Positions 43,266 through 51,985 are shown, counted from the stretch's first letter. The stretch: 64,000 bases of DNA from Streptomyces paludis (GCF_003344965.1 NZ_CP031194.1:3906001-3970000); one strand, 5' to 3'. Notes: generated by a model from the sequence alone, not told the origin. Translations and numbers: made by a program.

Positions 43266-44348
43266 ATGCGCGCATGCGTTGCCCACGGTGCCAAGGACCT
43301 GCGGGTCGAAGACCGCGACCCCGGTGCCCCCGGCCCCGGCGAGATCGCCGTCGCCATCTCGTACGGCGGGGTCTGCGGCTCCGACCTGCACTACTACCAC
43401 CGTGGCGCGGTCGGTGACTTCCGGCTCCAGGAGCCCATGGTGCTCGGCCACGAGGTCGTCGGCCGGGTCTCCGCGCTCGGTACGGGTACGGACGCGCAGG
43501 CAGACAGCGGTACGGGTACGGGTACGGGTACGGGCGCGCTCGCCGTCGGTACGCCCGTCGCCATCCACCCCGCCACCCCCTGCGACAACTGCCGCGAGTG
43601 CGCCGAGGGCCGCCGCAACATCTGCGCCAACGCCCGCTACCTGGGCAGCGCCGCCCGTATGCCGCACGTCCAGGGCGGTTTCGCCCAGGGTGTCGTCGTC
43701 CGCGCCGACCAGGTGCGCGCCCTGCCCGAGGGGCTGACCGAGCGGCGCGCCGTACTCGCCGAGCCGCTCTCCGTCGCGCTGCACGCCGTACGCCGCGCGG
43801 GCGACGTGGCCGGCAAGCGGGTGCTGGTCACCGGCGCCGGGCCCATCGGGCTGCTGGTCGTCGCGGTGCTGCGGCACTTCGGCGCCGCCGAGATCATCGT
43901 CAGCGATCTCCTCGACGAGCCGCTCGCCCTGGCCACCCGGGTCGGCGCCACCGCGACCGTACGCGCCGACCGCCCCGAGGAGCAGGAGCGCGCGCAGGAC
44001 GCCGACCTCGCGATCGAGGCGTCCGGCGCGCCGGCCGGGCTCCGTACCTGCGTGGAGCTGGTACGGCGCGGTGGCACTGTCGTCCTGCTGGGGCTGCTGC
44101 CGCCCGGGGAGATTGGCTTCCCGGGGAACGTCGTCGTCACACGCGAGATCCAGCTGCGCGGTTCCTTCCGCTTCGACGCGGACTTCGACGACGCGCTCGC
44201 CCTGCTCGCGGACGGTATCGACGTCGACCCGGTGATCACCCACACCTTCCCGCTGGCGCGGGCCACCGAGGCGTTCGAGCTGGCGGGGGACCGCTCGCGC
44301 GCGTCCAAGGTGCTGCTGGACCTGGTGGCGGTCGACGCCGCCGAGTAG
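43266..44348 (+). CDS. Zinc alcohol dehydrogenase, L-idonate 5-dehydrogenase-like
   Basis: A 360-residue medium-chain dehydrogenase. The catalytic zinc ligands lie in GVCGSDLHYY and LGHEVVG. The structural zinc loop is CDNCRECAEGRRNIC, and the Rossmann motif is VLVTGAGPIGLLVV. It would oxidise L-idonate to 5-keto-gluconate, which the SDR encoded upstream reduces. A TGTGTGTGTG insertion encoded by GGTACG hexamers sits near residue 80 in a loop. Three copies of CTGTTCTGTGAC-like DNA lie between the two genes. Confidence 0.85.
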   Translation: MRACVAHGAKDLRVEDRDPGAPGPGEIAVAISYGGVCGSDLHYYHRGAVGDFRLQEPMVLGHEVVGRVSALGTGTDAQADSGTGTGTGTGALAVGTPVAIHPATPCDNCRECAEGRRNICANARYLGSAARMPHVQGGFAQGVVVRADQVRALPEGLTERRAVLAEPLSVALHAVRRAGDVAGKRVLVTGAGPIGLLVVAVLRHFGAAEIIVSDLLDEPLALATRVGATATVRADRPEEQERAQDADLAIEASGAPAGLRTCVELVRRGGTVVLLGLLPPGEIGFPGNVVVTREIQLRGSFRFDADFDDALALLADGIDVDPVITHTFPLARATEAFELAGDRSRASKVLLDLVAVDAAE

Positions 44349-44390
44349 GACGCGTACGCCGTGGCGGGGGTGCGGGGTGGGGTGCGGTGG

Positions 44391-44440
44391 GGTGTGGCGG
44401 GGTGTGGCGGGGTGTGGCGGGGTGTGGCGGGGTGTGGTGC
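44391..44440. repeat. 10-bp tandem repeat
   Basis: GGTGTGGCGG is repeated four times exactly, followed by a partial fifth copy. It lies in the 355-base gap after the idnD-like gene and runs straight into the ABC transporter remnant. Confidence 0.85.
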
Positions 44441-44444
44441 CGGT

Positions 44445-44622
44445 GTGGACAAGACCGCGCAACACACCCCCTCCCCCCGTCTCCGACCCCGAGCAGCTCA
44501 TGTTCGGCGGCCCCCTCCGCTACGACACGGGCTGGAGCAAGCACGAGGACGCCTACCTCCAGCTCGGCCTGCGCGCGCTGGCCACGCCGGTACGGGACGG
44601 CTGGAGCCGAAGGTCCAGCTGA
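44445..44622 (+). pseudogene. 5' remnant of an ABC transporter gene
   Basis: The reading PVSDPEQLMFGGPLRYDTGW, then SKHEDAYLQLGLRALATPV, resembles the conserved N-terminus of streptomycete ABC ATPase/permease fusions. It then ends at a stop within about ten residues. A start candidate GTG at 44445 is in another frame and joins through a poly-C tract, suggesting a frameshift. The rest of the gene is missing; the alginate-lyase-like gene begins 82 bases later. The family assignment is from memory of similar proteins. Confidence 0.45.
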
Positions 44623-44703
44623 ATTGAGGTACCGGTTTCTGTGATCGGCGGCCGTCGGCTCCGTCTCCTGTGTGCAGAGGCGGATTCCGACAGGAGCGAT
44701 TCA

Positions 44704-46308
44704 GTGAGTCAGACGGGTCAGAAGAGCAGCGCGAGGCACAGCGCGAAGACCGACGCGCGGACCATCAGCCGGCGCACCGCGTTGCGGGCCGCCGGTGCGA
44801 TGGGTGTGGTGGGGGCTGGCACGGGCGCGCTCGGGGGCGCGGTCACCCCGGCCGCCGCCGCGCCTGTCGCGCCAGCCGCACCCGCCTTCGCGCACCCCGG
44901 ACTGCTGCACACCCAGGCCGACTTCGACCGGATGGCGGCCAAGGTGAAGGCGGGCGCGGAGCCGTACCTCGCCGGGTTCAACAAGCTCGTACGCAACGGC
45001 CGCGCGCAGAGTTCCTGGCGGGCGCGCCCGCTGGAGCGGGTCGTACGCGGCGGGGAGGGCGACAACGTCGCGCAGTTCTACCTCGATGTGCACGCCGCCT
45101 ACCAGAACGCGCTGCGCTGGAAGGTCACCGGCGACACCGCCCACGCGGACACCGCCCGGGACATCCTCAACACCTGGTCGGCGTCGCTCACCACCCTCGA
45201 CGGGAACGCCGACCGGTTCCTGGCGGCCGGTATCCACGGCTACCAGTTCGCCAACGCCGCCGAGATCATGCGCGGTTACGAGGGTTTCGACCTCGCCCGC
45301 TTCCAGAAGATGATGCTGACCGTCTTCTACCCGATGAACGACTCCTTCCTGACACACCACAACGACGCCTTCATCACCAACTACTGGCCCAACTGGGACC
45401 TGGTGAGCATCGCCTCCGTCCTCGCCATCGGCATCCTCTGCGACGACCGCGCCAAGGTCGACCAGGCCGTCACCTACTTCAAGTCCGGCGAGGGCAACGG
45501 CTCCCTCAAGAACGCCATCTCCGTCATCCACCCCGGCGGCCTCGGCCAGTGGATCGAGGCCGGCCGCGACCAGGGGCACGCGCTGCTGGGCATCGGACTG
45601 GCCGCCACCATCTGCGAGATGGCCTGGAACCAGGGCATCGACCTGTACGGGCACGACGACAACCGCTTCCTCAAGGGCGCCGAGTACGTCGCCAAGTGGA
45701 ACCTCGGCGAGTCCGTCCCGTTCAGCCCGTACACCTGGCGGAAGGGCGCGCCCGGCAAGTGGTCGGGTACGGAGACGTTCACGGCCGCGTCCGGGGCGGG
45801 CCGGGGGCAGGTCCGGCCGATCTGGGAGGGCATCCACAACCACTACGTGAAGCGCCGAGGGCTGGCCGCGCCGTACGTGACCGCCATCAACGCCCAGGTA
45901 CGGCCCGAGGGCGGCGGCGGGGACTACGGCTTCGGGGGCGGCGGCTTCGACCATCTGGGCTTCGGCACACTGGCGTTCACCAGGGACGCGGCCCCGGCGG
46001 CAGCCCCGGCAGCGAGCGGGAGTACGGGTACGGGCGCGGTCTCCGGCGTCGACTCAGGATCAGGCGCAGGATCCGGCTCCGGCTCCGGCTCCGGTACGGG
46101 TACGGGCGCGGCCCCGACCCCGGCCGAGACCCCGACCCCGACCGAGTCATCCACCCCGTCATCCACCGCCTCGCCCCAAAGCGGCATCGGCGAAGACCTC
46201 GCCGCCACCGGCGCCAGCGGTATCGCGACGGCCCTCATCACCGCCGGGGCCGCCCTCACCGGCGGGTTCCTCCTGATCAGCAGGCGCCGCGCGGGCCGGG
46301 GCGCGTAA
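44704..46308 (+). CDS. Alginate-lyase-family protein, Tat-exported and sortase-anchored
   Basis: A 534-residue protein. A twin-arginine signal SRRTALRAAGAMGVVGAG lies near residue 23, with cleavage around AAAA. The alginate-lyase superfamily (all-alpha) domain includes HPGLLHTQADFDRMAAKVK, HNDAFITNYWPNWDLVSIAS and GRDQGHALLGIGLAA. A Gly/Ser/Thr and Pro/Thr stalk is followed by LAATG, a hydrophobic helix and RRRAGRGA, the class E sortase signal of streptomycetes. It would degrade an acidic or other polysaccharide at the cell surface; the substrate is not certain. The GTG start follows AGGAG. Confidence 0.85.
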   Translation: MSQTGQKSSARHSAKTDARTISRRTALRAAGAMGVVGAGTGALGGAVTPAAAAPVAPAAPAFAHPGLLHTQADFDRMAAKVKAGAEPYLAGFNKLVRNGRAQSSWRARPLERVVRGGEGDNVAQFYLDVHAAYQNALRWKVTGDTAHADTARDILNTWSASLTTLDGNADRFLAAGIHGYQFANAAEIMRGYEGFDLARFQKMMLTVFYPMNDSFLTHHNDAFITNYWPNWDLVSIASVLAIGILCDDRAKVDQAVTYFKSGEGNGSLKNAISVIHPGGLGQWIEAGRDQGHALLGIGLAATICEMAWNQGIDLYGHDDNRFLKGAEYVAKWNLGESVPFSPYTWRKGAPGKWSGTETFTAASGAGRGQVRPIWEGIHNHYVKRRGLAAPYVTAINAQVRPEGGGGDYGFGGGGFDHLGFGTLAFTRDAAPAAAPAASGSTGTGAVSGVDSGSGAGSGSGSGSGTGTGAAPTPAETPTPTESSTPSSTASPQSGIGEDLAATGASGIATALITAGAALTGGFLLISRRRAGRGA

Positions 46309-46322
46309 CGCCGTAACGCCGT

Positions 46323-46359
46323 CGCCGTGCTCCCCGGCCGCCGGTCGGGGAGCACGGCG
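46323..46359. terminator. Bidirectional terminator
   Basis: A 13-bp perfect stem (CGCCGTGCTCCCC at 46323-46335 with 46347-46359) between convergent genes. Confidence 0.8.
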
Positions 46360-46377
46360 CGCCCACGGGCCGCCGCG

Positions 46378-47019
46378 TCATACGAACAGGAACGCCGCCG
46401 CCGAAGCCGCCCCCAGTCCCGTGCCCGCCACCGTCTGCGCGACCGTGTGGTACTTCAGCGCCACCCGTGACCAGCACACCGCCAGCGTCATCGCGTACCC
46501 GAGCAGCCACCAGGGCGAGTGCGCGGCGGCGAGCAGTGCCACGACGCCCGAGCCGACGGTCGCGTCCACCGAGATCTTCCACACGGTGTTGACGGCCAGC
46601 AGGCCGACCGTCATCGCCCACAGCCCGAGCATCGCCGCGAGGATGCCGGCCGGCGCGCCGCCGAGGACCATGATCAGGGACCCGGTGCCGATGGAGCCGA
46701 GGATGACGAGGAAGATCGGCGCCCGCTTCGTACGGTCGACGACGTGCCGGTCGCCCCAGGCGCCCCGCTTCCGCCGCCATTCGATGTAGCCGGCGGGGAT
46801 CAGCCCGGCGCACAGGGCGGCGAGCAAGCCCCACGGCAGCCCGGTCCAGTCGCCCGCCGCCGCCCAGCCGACGCCGGGCATGCAGACCAGCAGGAGATTG
46901 CGCGGCTGGAAGACGTTGGTGACCGTACGGGCGGCGGTGAGACGGGGACTCACGGCCTCCGCGTCCGTATCCGCATCCGCCTCCGTATCCGCCTCTACCT
47001 TCGTGTCGACCCTGCTCAC
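46378..47019 (-). CDS. Polytopic membrane protein, PAP2-like region
   Basis: A 213-residue protein with an acidic N-terminus containing an ADTEADADTDAEA repeat and about six hydrophobic helices (LLLVCMPGVGWAAAG, GLLAALCAGLIPAGYIEW, IFLVILGSIGTGSLIMVLGG, MLGLWAMTVGLLAVN). The end (SRVALKYHTVAQTVAGTGLG) resembles the last part of PAP2-type membrane proteins, but the full phosphatase signature is not visible. Its GTG start overlaps the stop of the membrane protein encoded upstream. It is the last gene of the XRE/ImmA operon. Confidence 0.75.
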   Translation of the reverse strand: MSRVDTKVEADTEADADTDAEAVSPRLTAARTVTNVFQPRNLLLVCMPGVGWAAAGDWTGLPWGLLAALCAGLIPAGYIEWRRKRGAWGDRHVVDRTKRAPIFLVILGSIGTGSLIMVLGGAPAGILAAMLGLWAMTVGLLAVNTVWKISVDATVGSGVVALLAAAHSPWWLLGYAMTLAVCWSRVALKYHTVAQTVAGTGLGAASAAAFLFV

Positions 47020-48296
47020 GCTGTCCTCTCCTTGCCCCCGGTCTTCAGAGTCTCCAGGGTATTCAGTACGTCCCGCACCCGGTCGTCGGTGATCGTCCGG
47101 TACGCGCTCGCCACCCGTACCAGCCAGGCCACTTCGCCGTCCTGGTCGGTGGCGTGGTTCGCCTCGATGGCCGCCGCGCCGCCCGCCGGCGCGCCGCCGT
47201 TCTTCGCGGCCAGGGCGGACTTGATCCAGTACGCGTCGGCCAGCGGCCCCTCGCCCGACGCACCCGGGCCGTCGGCCGCAGCGGCGGCGGCAGCCTCCTT
47301 GGCCGCCGGGACGAGGCCGTCCGGTACGTAGTGCCGCAGCTTCTCCACCGCGTCCGCGATGTCGGCGGCCCACCGGTCGATCCGCAGGTCCACCGGGGTG
47401 TCGAAGCGGGTGAGTTCGCGCGCCAGCGACCTCGGCGGTTCGAAGGGCTGGTCGGGGAAGGCCGTCATCAGCTCGTGCCACAGCGGGTGCAGCCGCGCCT
47501 GCGCCCGGCGCAGCTTCAGCCGGCGCCAGCCCGTACTGAAGGCGGGAAGGGAGGCGCCGAGCGCGAAGAAGGCGAAGAGGACGAGCTGAGCGGCCTCGGT
47601 GATCTGGTCGAAGCGGAGCGCGAAGTGCTCGCTCGGGGTGTCGACCACGCTGATCCACATGAAGAGCGTCCGGCTGACGGTGTAGCCGACGCCGATGAAC
47701 ATCGCGAACGTCATCATGCCCAGCCCCACCCGCAGATGGCGGCGGGTGGCCCCGGCGGTGGCCAGCGCCCACTGGTACGCGCAGACGGCCGACGCCGCGC
47801 CCAGGTAGAGGTAGAAGACGCTCATGTAGAGCGTGGCGCCCCACTCGCCCGCGTGATCGGAGACAAAGCGGTCCGAGGGGACGGAGCGGTCGACCACCGT
47901 GAAGAACAGCGCGGTCAGCAGGGCGAGTGTGGCGACGGCGGTCCGGGCCGCGAGACGCTGGACGCGGCGGGCGAACCGTACGTGCCGGGGGATGTCGCCG
48001 TCGGTCGGGTACTGGCCGTAGATGGCGACGATGTAGCTGAGGATGGCCAGGATCGCGATGGTCGCCGTGTAGTGCTTGATGAGGACGGCCAGGTCGGTGA
48101 CGGGGCTGTTGTTGAGCCCGATCCGTACGGCGCTGGTCTTGGTCCAGAGGGCGATGGCGAATCCGGCGTAGCAGCCCCAGAGGGCGCGCCGGCGTCTGTC
48201 GTCCTCGTCGCCCCACAGGGCGGCCGGCATGCGCCAGAGGGCGACGGCGGTCATCAGGGCGGCTATGAGGTAGCCGGCGAGGTCGAGCGCGCTCAC
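47016..48296 (-). CDS. MAB_1171c-like putative transporter
   Basis: A 426-residue protein. Seven hydrophobic helices fill the first ~250 residues (AGYLIAALMTAVALWRM, LWGCYAGFAIALW, IAILAILSYIVAIYG, VATLALLTALFFTVVD, MMTFAMFIGVGYTVSRTLF). A cytoplasmic helical domain follows (RRLKLRRAQARLHPLWHELM and later). This matches the family annotated as MAB_1171c putative transporter in actinobacteria, usually found beside an ImmA/IrrE-like protein and an XRE regulator, as here. Its cargo or role is not established. Confidence 0.75.
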   Translation of the reverse strand: MSALDLAGYLIAALMTAVALWRMPAALWGDEDDRRRRALWGCYAGFAIALWTKTSAVRIGLNNSPVTDLAVLIKHYTATIAILAILSYIVAIYGQYPTDGDIPRHVRFARRVQRLAARTAVATLALLTALFFTVVDRSVPSDRFVSDHAGEWGATLYMSVFYLYLGAASAVCAYQWALATAGATRRHLRVGLGMMTFAMFIGVGYTVSRTLFMWISVVDTPSEHFALRFDQITEAAQLVLFAFFALGASLPAFSTGWRRLKLRRAQARLHPLWHELMTAFPDQPFEPPRSLARELTRFDTPVDLRIDRWAADIADAVEKLRHYVPDGLVPAAKEAAAAAAADGPGASGEGPLADAYWIKSALAAKNGGAPAGGAAAIEANHATDQDGEVAWLVRVASAYRTITDDRVRDVLNTLETLKTGGKERTA

Positions 48297-48376
48297 GGGT
48301 GGGGTCCTTGGGGGGTGGCGGGGTGGCGGGGTTTGGTAACGGACGTAACGGACGTACGGGCTTACGGACGTACGGC

Positions 48377-48988
48377 TTACGGGCGGAAGAAGCCGCCGCC
48401 GCCACCGATGCCCCGGCGGCGGCGTGCGACCGGCCGGGAGAGCGAGTTGGCCAGTCGGCCCACCATGTCATCTGTGGACATGTCCCTGACCATCTGGGGG
48501 ATGAGTGACGCACCGAATTCGGCCACTCGCTCATCGTGGGTGTCGTACTGCGCGCGTGCCTGGATCGTGGTCGGCCGGTTCGCCGGGTTCGCCGGTTCTG
48601 CCGCATTCGCGGGCTGCGCCGGGTCCGTCGACAGCATCCGGCCGATCAGCGACGGGTCGAAGACGGGCAGCAGCCGCGAGAGTTGCTCCGCGTCGAGCGT
48701 CGTGCCGTGGTCGAACCACTCGTGGCACAGCTCGTGCAGGATGACGTGCTGGGTCTGGTACGCGGTCGGGCGGCGCCGGTAGAGCACGAGGCTGGTGGAG
48801 CCGGAGGCGAGGCGCAGCCCGCAGGCGGCGTTCACGCGGGCCAGCTGGTCGGGCAGTTCGTGCAGCACGATCGTCCGGCCCCGGGCCGCCTCCATGTTCG
48901 CCACGAGCCCGGCGACGCTGAACGGTGTGGGGAGGGGGAGGTCGGCCAGGCCGGCTTCGCACTCCCGCCGCAGTTCGCGCAGAGACAT
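48377..48988 (-). CDS. ImmA/IrrE-type metallopeptidase-like protein
   Basis: A 203-residue protein with the zinc-protease motif HELCHEW (HExxH) after a YQTQHVIL helix, and a helical N-terminus (LRELRRECEAGLADLP). The C-terminal half is variable, ending in an Arg/Gly tail. ImmA/IrrE proteases cleave repressors in other systems. Here the XRE gene directly upstream is the obvious candidate target. The ATG at 48988 follows AAGAGG; longer readings run into the XRE gene in another frame. Confidence 0.8.
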   Translation of the reverse strand: MSLRELRRECEAGLADLPLPTPFSVAGLVANMEAARGRTIVLHELPDQLARVNAACGLRLASGSTSLVLYRRRPTAYQTQHVILHELCHEWFDHGTTLDAEQLSRLLPVFDPSLIGRMLSTDPAQPANAAEPANPANRPTTIQARAQYDTHDERVAEFGASLIPQMVRDMSTDDMVGRLANSLSRPVARRRRGIGGGGGFFRP

Positions 48989-49022
48989 CGAGGACCTCTT
49001 GGTCGGTCGGGGCGGTGGCGGT

Positions 49023-49553
49023 CTACGGCTCGGAGCCCGTGCCGGCGCCCGTAACGGGGCCCGCGCCCGTGCCCGTACCCCCGCCGGCGCCCGTGCCCCC
49101 ATCGGCACCCGTACCGCCGCCCGAGCCCTTCGCCTGGGCCTCCTCCAGCAGGGACATCGCGAAGCGCAGCAGCTCGGGCGGGAGTCCGCTCTCGTCCACC
49201 CCGCGTCCCGCCACCCCGCTGATCTCGCCGGTCCTGCGCTTCGCGAGGAACTGGAGACCGGCGACGACGTCGTCGACGACCTCGGACTCCTCCTTGAAGA
49301 AGCGCCAGTCCACGCCGAATCCCAGCCCGAGCGCCCGGAGGATCTCCTCCGAGGGGTGGGTGACCTTCCCCGCGAGGATGTTGGAGAAGTAGCTGTGGGA
49401 GAGGGCGCCGCCGCGCTCCTTGACCAGGTCGGCGAAGAACCGGCCCGAGACCTTCTGGTCCGGGAAGGTCGTCTCCACCATGTACTCGACCTTCTGCCGC
49501 AACGTCTTCAGCTGCGGCGCGTGCTCTCCGCCGTTGTCCATCCACGCCCCCAC
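49023..49553 (-). CDS. XRE-like regulator of the ImmA operon
   Basis: A 176-residue protein. The N-terminal region has a helix-turn-helix of the type seen with ImmA partners (LRQKVEYMVETTF, FADLVKERGGALSHSYFSNI, GKVTHPSEEILRALGLGF). A central helical region contains DDVVAGLQFLAKR. The C-terminus is a GTG/GGG/GAG-coding repeat tail (TGADGGTGAGGGTGTG). The gene is first in the four-gene minus-strand unit and probably represses it. The start is GTG at 49553 or ATG at 49541. Confidence 0.8.
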   Translation of the reverse strand: MGAWMDNGGEHAPQLKTLRQKVEYMVETTFPDQKVSGRFFADLVKERGGALSHSYFSNILAGKVTHPSEEILRALGLGFGVDWRFFKEESEVVDDVVAGLQFLAKRRTGEISGVAGRGVDESGLPPELLRFAMSLLEEAQAKGSGGGTGADGGTGAGGGTGTGAGPVTGAGTGSEP

Positions 49554-49661
49554 CGCGATCCGGGTCCGCCGTACTTTAACGGACCCGTCCCATGAATGTC
49601 CGGTGCAGGAATCGGTGCCGAGCTTGCGGAAACACTCTGCGTCACTGTTAACTCAAAAAAA

Positions 49662-49699
49662 CACGGGCAAGGAGCCACGAGGGGAGTTCCTTGCCCGTG
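49662..49699 (-). terminator. Rho-independent terminator with T-tract
   Basis: On the minus strand a perfect 12-bp stem CACGGGCAAGGA/TCCTTGCCCGTG is followed by seven T residues, a classic intrinsic terminator. It lies downstream of the cellulase gene. Confidence 0.85.
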
Positions 49700-49809
49700 C
49701 GAAGCGCGCGCTGAAAGTGCGTCGGAGCACGCCGGAAGTGCGTCGAAAGCGCACCGGCATTCACGCGCGAGGGGCGCGAGAGGCTTGTGGGGCGCGGGAG
49801 GAAAGGGGT

Positions 49810-49845
49810 GTAGCCCTTCGCGACGGGGGATGCACGAAGGGCTAC
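49810..49845 (-). terminator. Hairpin after the cellulase gene
   Basis: GTAGCCCTTCG (49810-49820) pairs perfectly with CGAAGGGCTAC (49835-49845). It is the first of two hairpins downstream of the cellulase stop. Confidence 0.65.
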
Positions 49846-49976
49846 GAGAACCATTATGACACCTTGTCAGTGATGGCGGAAAGCCGAGAGACCCCATTGG
49901 TCGATTTTCTCGGTTGCGGATGGCTGAAAATGATCCCTCGGCATACGGTCCTGAACGGGCTTCGGAGGCGCGGTCG

Positions 49977-51809
49977 TTACGGGCGCTCGGCCGCGAATTG
50001 GGCCGCCCAGGCCAGCGGGGCGTTCCAGTTGACGGCCACTTCGTTCGTGGAATACGACTCGATGTCGTCGATGTAGCAGGCGGCCGGCGCGCACCCGCGC
50101 AGCCGCTCCGCCGCCACCGGGTCCTGGAGACCGGAGTTGGGGCCGCCCGCGAGCGACCCGGCCGGCGGGTTCGGGAGCGAGGCGTCCGCCTGGTGCGCCC
50201 AGAAGCGGTGGTGCTGGTTCCGGGACGCTTGGGTGCCGTAACCGCTGATGTAGGACTGGCCGAGGGCGTTGCGGCCCAGCAGGTAGTCCAGCGCCTCGAT
50301 GGCGCCGGCGCGGTAGCGCGGCTGCCGGGTCAGGTCGTACGCGGTGCCCAGGACGACGGCGTTGCCCGCGACTTGGCCGTTGGAGCCCCAGTAGTACGCG
50401 GTGGACGGCAGCGGTACGGCGTACCCCTGGCCGGCCATGGTGGCGAGATGGGTGTCGGCGGCCGTGGTCACCGAGGCGCGCAGCCGGGCGGTGTCGGCGG
50501 CCGGGAGGCCGGTGGGGACGGTGGCGAGGGTGAGCCGGCCGAGGGCGGCGGTGTCGGCCCAGCCGAAGCCGAAGGCGGTGAGGGCGCCCGAGGAGGTGTG
50601 CCAGGGCGAGGCGGTGACGGCGTCGCGGTACGCGGCCTCGCCGGTCGTCGCGTACAGCTCGGCGGCGGCCCAGTAGAACTCGTCGCTGACCGTGGAATCC
50701 CCGTACGCGCCACCGCCGTTGGAGTCCGAGTCCGGGGCGATGAGGTTCGGGTTGGCGCGGGCCGCCGTCCAGGCGCGGCGCGCGGAGTCCAGGCAGCGGG
50801 CGGCGAACGCGGCGTCGTACGGCGCGTACACCCGGGCGCACTGGGCGGCCGTGGCGGCCAGGTTGAGGGTCGCGGCGGTGGAGGGGCGGTGCAGCTCGCG
50901 CACCTCGGCGTCGCGCTCGGGACGGGTGGGCAGGGCAGTCCAGTTGACGTCGTGGATCTTGTGGAACGCCGTCCCGGCCAGCGGCCGGCCCGTCGGCACC
51001 TGCATCCGCATCAGGAAGTCCAGCTCCCAGCGCGCCTCGTCGAGGAGGTCGGGCACGCCGTTGCCGCGCTCGGGGATACGGAGGGTGGAGTCGCCGACGG
51101 CCGCGTCCGTGCCCTTCGCCTTGGCGCGCTCGAACGAATTGACCAGGAGCCAGGTGGAGATGCCGCCGTTGACGACGTACTTGCCATGGTCGCCCGCGTC
51201 GTACCAGCCGCCCCGTACATCACGGCTGTAGTCGCAGACCCCGGCCTGGCAGGGCACGGACGTGTCGCCCTTGTTCGGTGCGACGCCGAGATGCCCGGCG
51301 GGCCGGGCGTAGGCGGCGCCGCCCGCGAGCGACGCCTCGATGGGGATACCGCTGCGCTGCTGGTAGAAGAACCACAGCGCGTCCGAGCGCAGGCTGTCGT
51401 ACAGCCCGGCGCGGATGGCGAACGGAGGGCTGCTCAGCCCGCCGACGACCAGGGTGAAGCCGCTCCCGGTCCCGGGGTACGCGCTGAAGTCGGCCTGGTG
51501 CGTGGACTGCGCGGAGGCGGCGTCGGCGCCCCGGACGGTGGTGAACCCGCTCGCGACGACGGCGCCGGCCGCGGTGCGCAGCTGCCAGAGGAGGGGGGCG
51601 GTGGCGGTGCTGACGGCGGTGGCGCGCTTGGGGCCGTCGGGGAGATAGCCGAGCTGGTTGACCCGTACGGCGGTGGCCGCGGCGGCGGTTGGGGCGGCCG
51701 ACGCGATGGGGGCTGTCTGGGCCGCTGACGCGGGGGTGGTCAGGCCGCCGGTGGCGAGGAGTGCGGAGGCGAGTACGGAGACGAGCGCGGGCATGACGAA
51801 TGCGGGCAT
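49977..51809 (-). CDS. Secreted GH9 family cellulase (endoglucanase)
   Basis: A 610-residue protein. A Sec signal (PALVSVLASALLATG, cleaved near PASAA) is followed by an N-terminal Ig-like CelD_N domain (VRVNQLGYLPDGPKRA) and a GH9 (alpha/alpha)6 catalytic domain. The catalytic DAGDHGKY supplies the base aspartates, and SYSTNEVAVNWNAPL the acid glutamate. It hydrolyses beta-1,4-glucan. The ATG at 51809 follows GGAAGG. A CebR box 51 bases upstream implies induction by cellobiose or cellotriose. No carbohydrate-binding module is attached. Confidence 0.92.
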   Translation of the reverse strand: MPAFVMPALVSVLASALLATGGLTTPASAAQTAPIASAAPTAAAATAVRVNQLGYLPDGPKRATAVSTATAPLLWQLRTAAGAVVASGFTTVRGADAASAQSTHQADFSAYPGTGSGFTLVVGGLSSPPFAIRAGLYDSLRSDALWFFYQQRSGIPIEASLAGGAAYARPAGHLGVAPNKGDTSVPCQAGVCDYSRDVRGGWYDAGDHGKYVVNGGISTWLLVNSFERAKAKGTDAAVGDSTLRIPERGNGVPDLLDEARWELDFLMRMQVPTGRPLAGTAFHKIHDVNWTALPTRPERDAEVRELHRPSTAATLNLAATAAQCARVYAPYDAAFAARCLDSARRAWTAARANPNLIAPDSDSNGGGAYGDSTVSDEFYWAAAELYATTGEAAYRDAVTASPWHTSSGALTAFGFGWADTAALGRLTLATVPTGLPAADTARLRASVTTAADTHLATMAGQGYAVPLPSTAYYWGSNGQVAGNAVVLGTAYDLTRQPRYRAGAIEALDYLLGRNALGQSYISGYGTQASRNQHHRFWAHQADASLPNPPAGSLAGGPNSGLQDPVAAERLRGCAPAACYIDDIESYSTNEVAVNWNAPLAWAAQFAAERP

Positions 51810-51860
51810 GTGGGGTGCCTTCCGTCGTGGTCTCTGAGAGTCTCCAGGATGGTGGCTCGA

Positions 51861-51874
51861 TGGGAGCGCTCCCA
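51861..51874. promoter_or_regulatory. CebR operator
   Basis: A perfect TGGGAGCGCTCCCA palindrome, the established CebR binding sequence of streptomycetes, upstream of the GH9 gene. The repressor gene itself is not in this window. Confidence 0.9.
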
Positions 51875-51929
51875 TGTCGGTGGTGCGCCGTGAGAATGGC
51901 ACGCGGTCGTCAGGTGGTCAATGAACGCG

Positions 51930-51985
51930 GCAGCGGAAAGCGGCGGGTGGTGACTGATCGGTCACCACCCGCCGCTTTCCGCTGC
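51930..51985 (-). terminator. Very strong hairpin terminator
   Basis: A perfect 25-bp stem (51930-51954 with 51961-51985) and a 6-base loop. It begins 26 bases past the stop of the AbfB-domain gene. Confidence 0.9.

Larger units (their letters stand above)
49554..49976 (-). other. Intergenic region with two terminators
   Basis: These 423 bases separate the XRE gene from the cellulase gene; both are on the minus strand. Two hairpins lie here (49810-49845 and 49662-49699). Between them are repeats of GTGCGTCG and CGCGCG-type words with no supported gene. The promoter of the XRE operon should lie near 49560-49620. Confidence 0.6.

Noticed and set aside
49648..49854. Small minus-strand frame between the two terminators after the cellulase gene
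   Set aside because: It overlaps both hairpins and has no ribosome site or coding bias.
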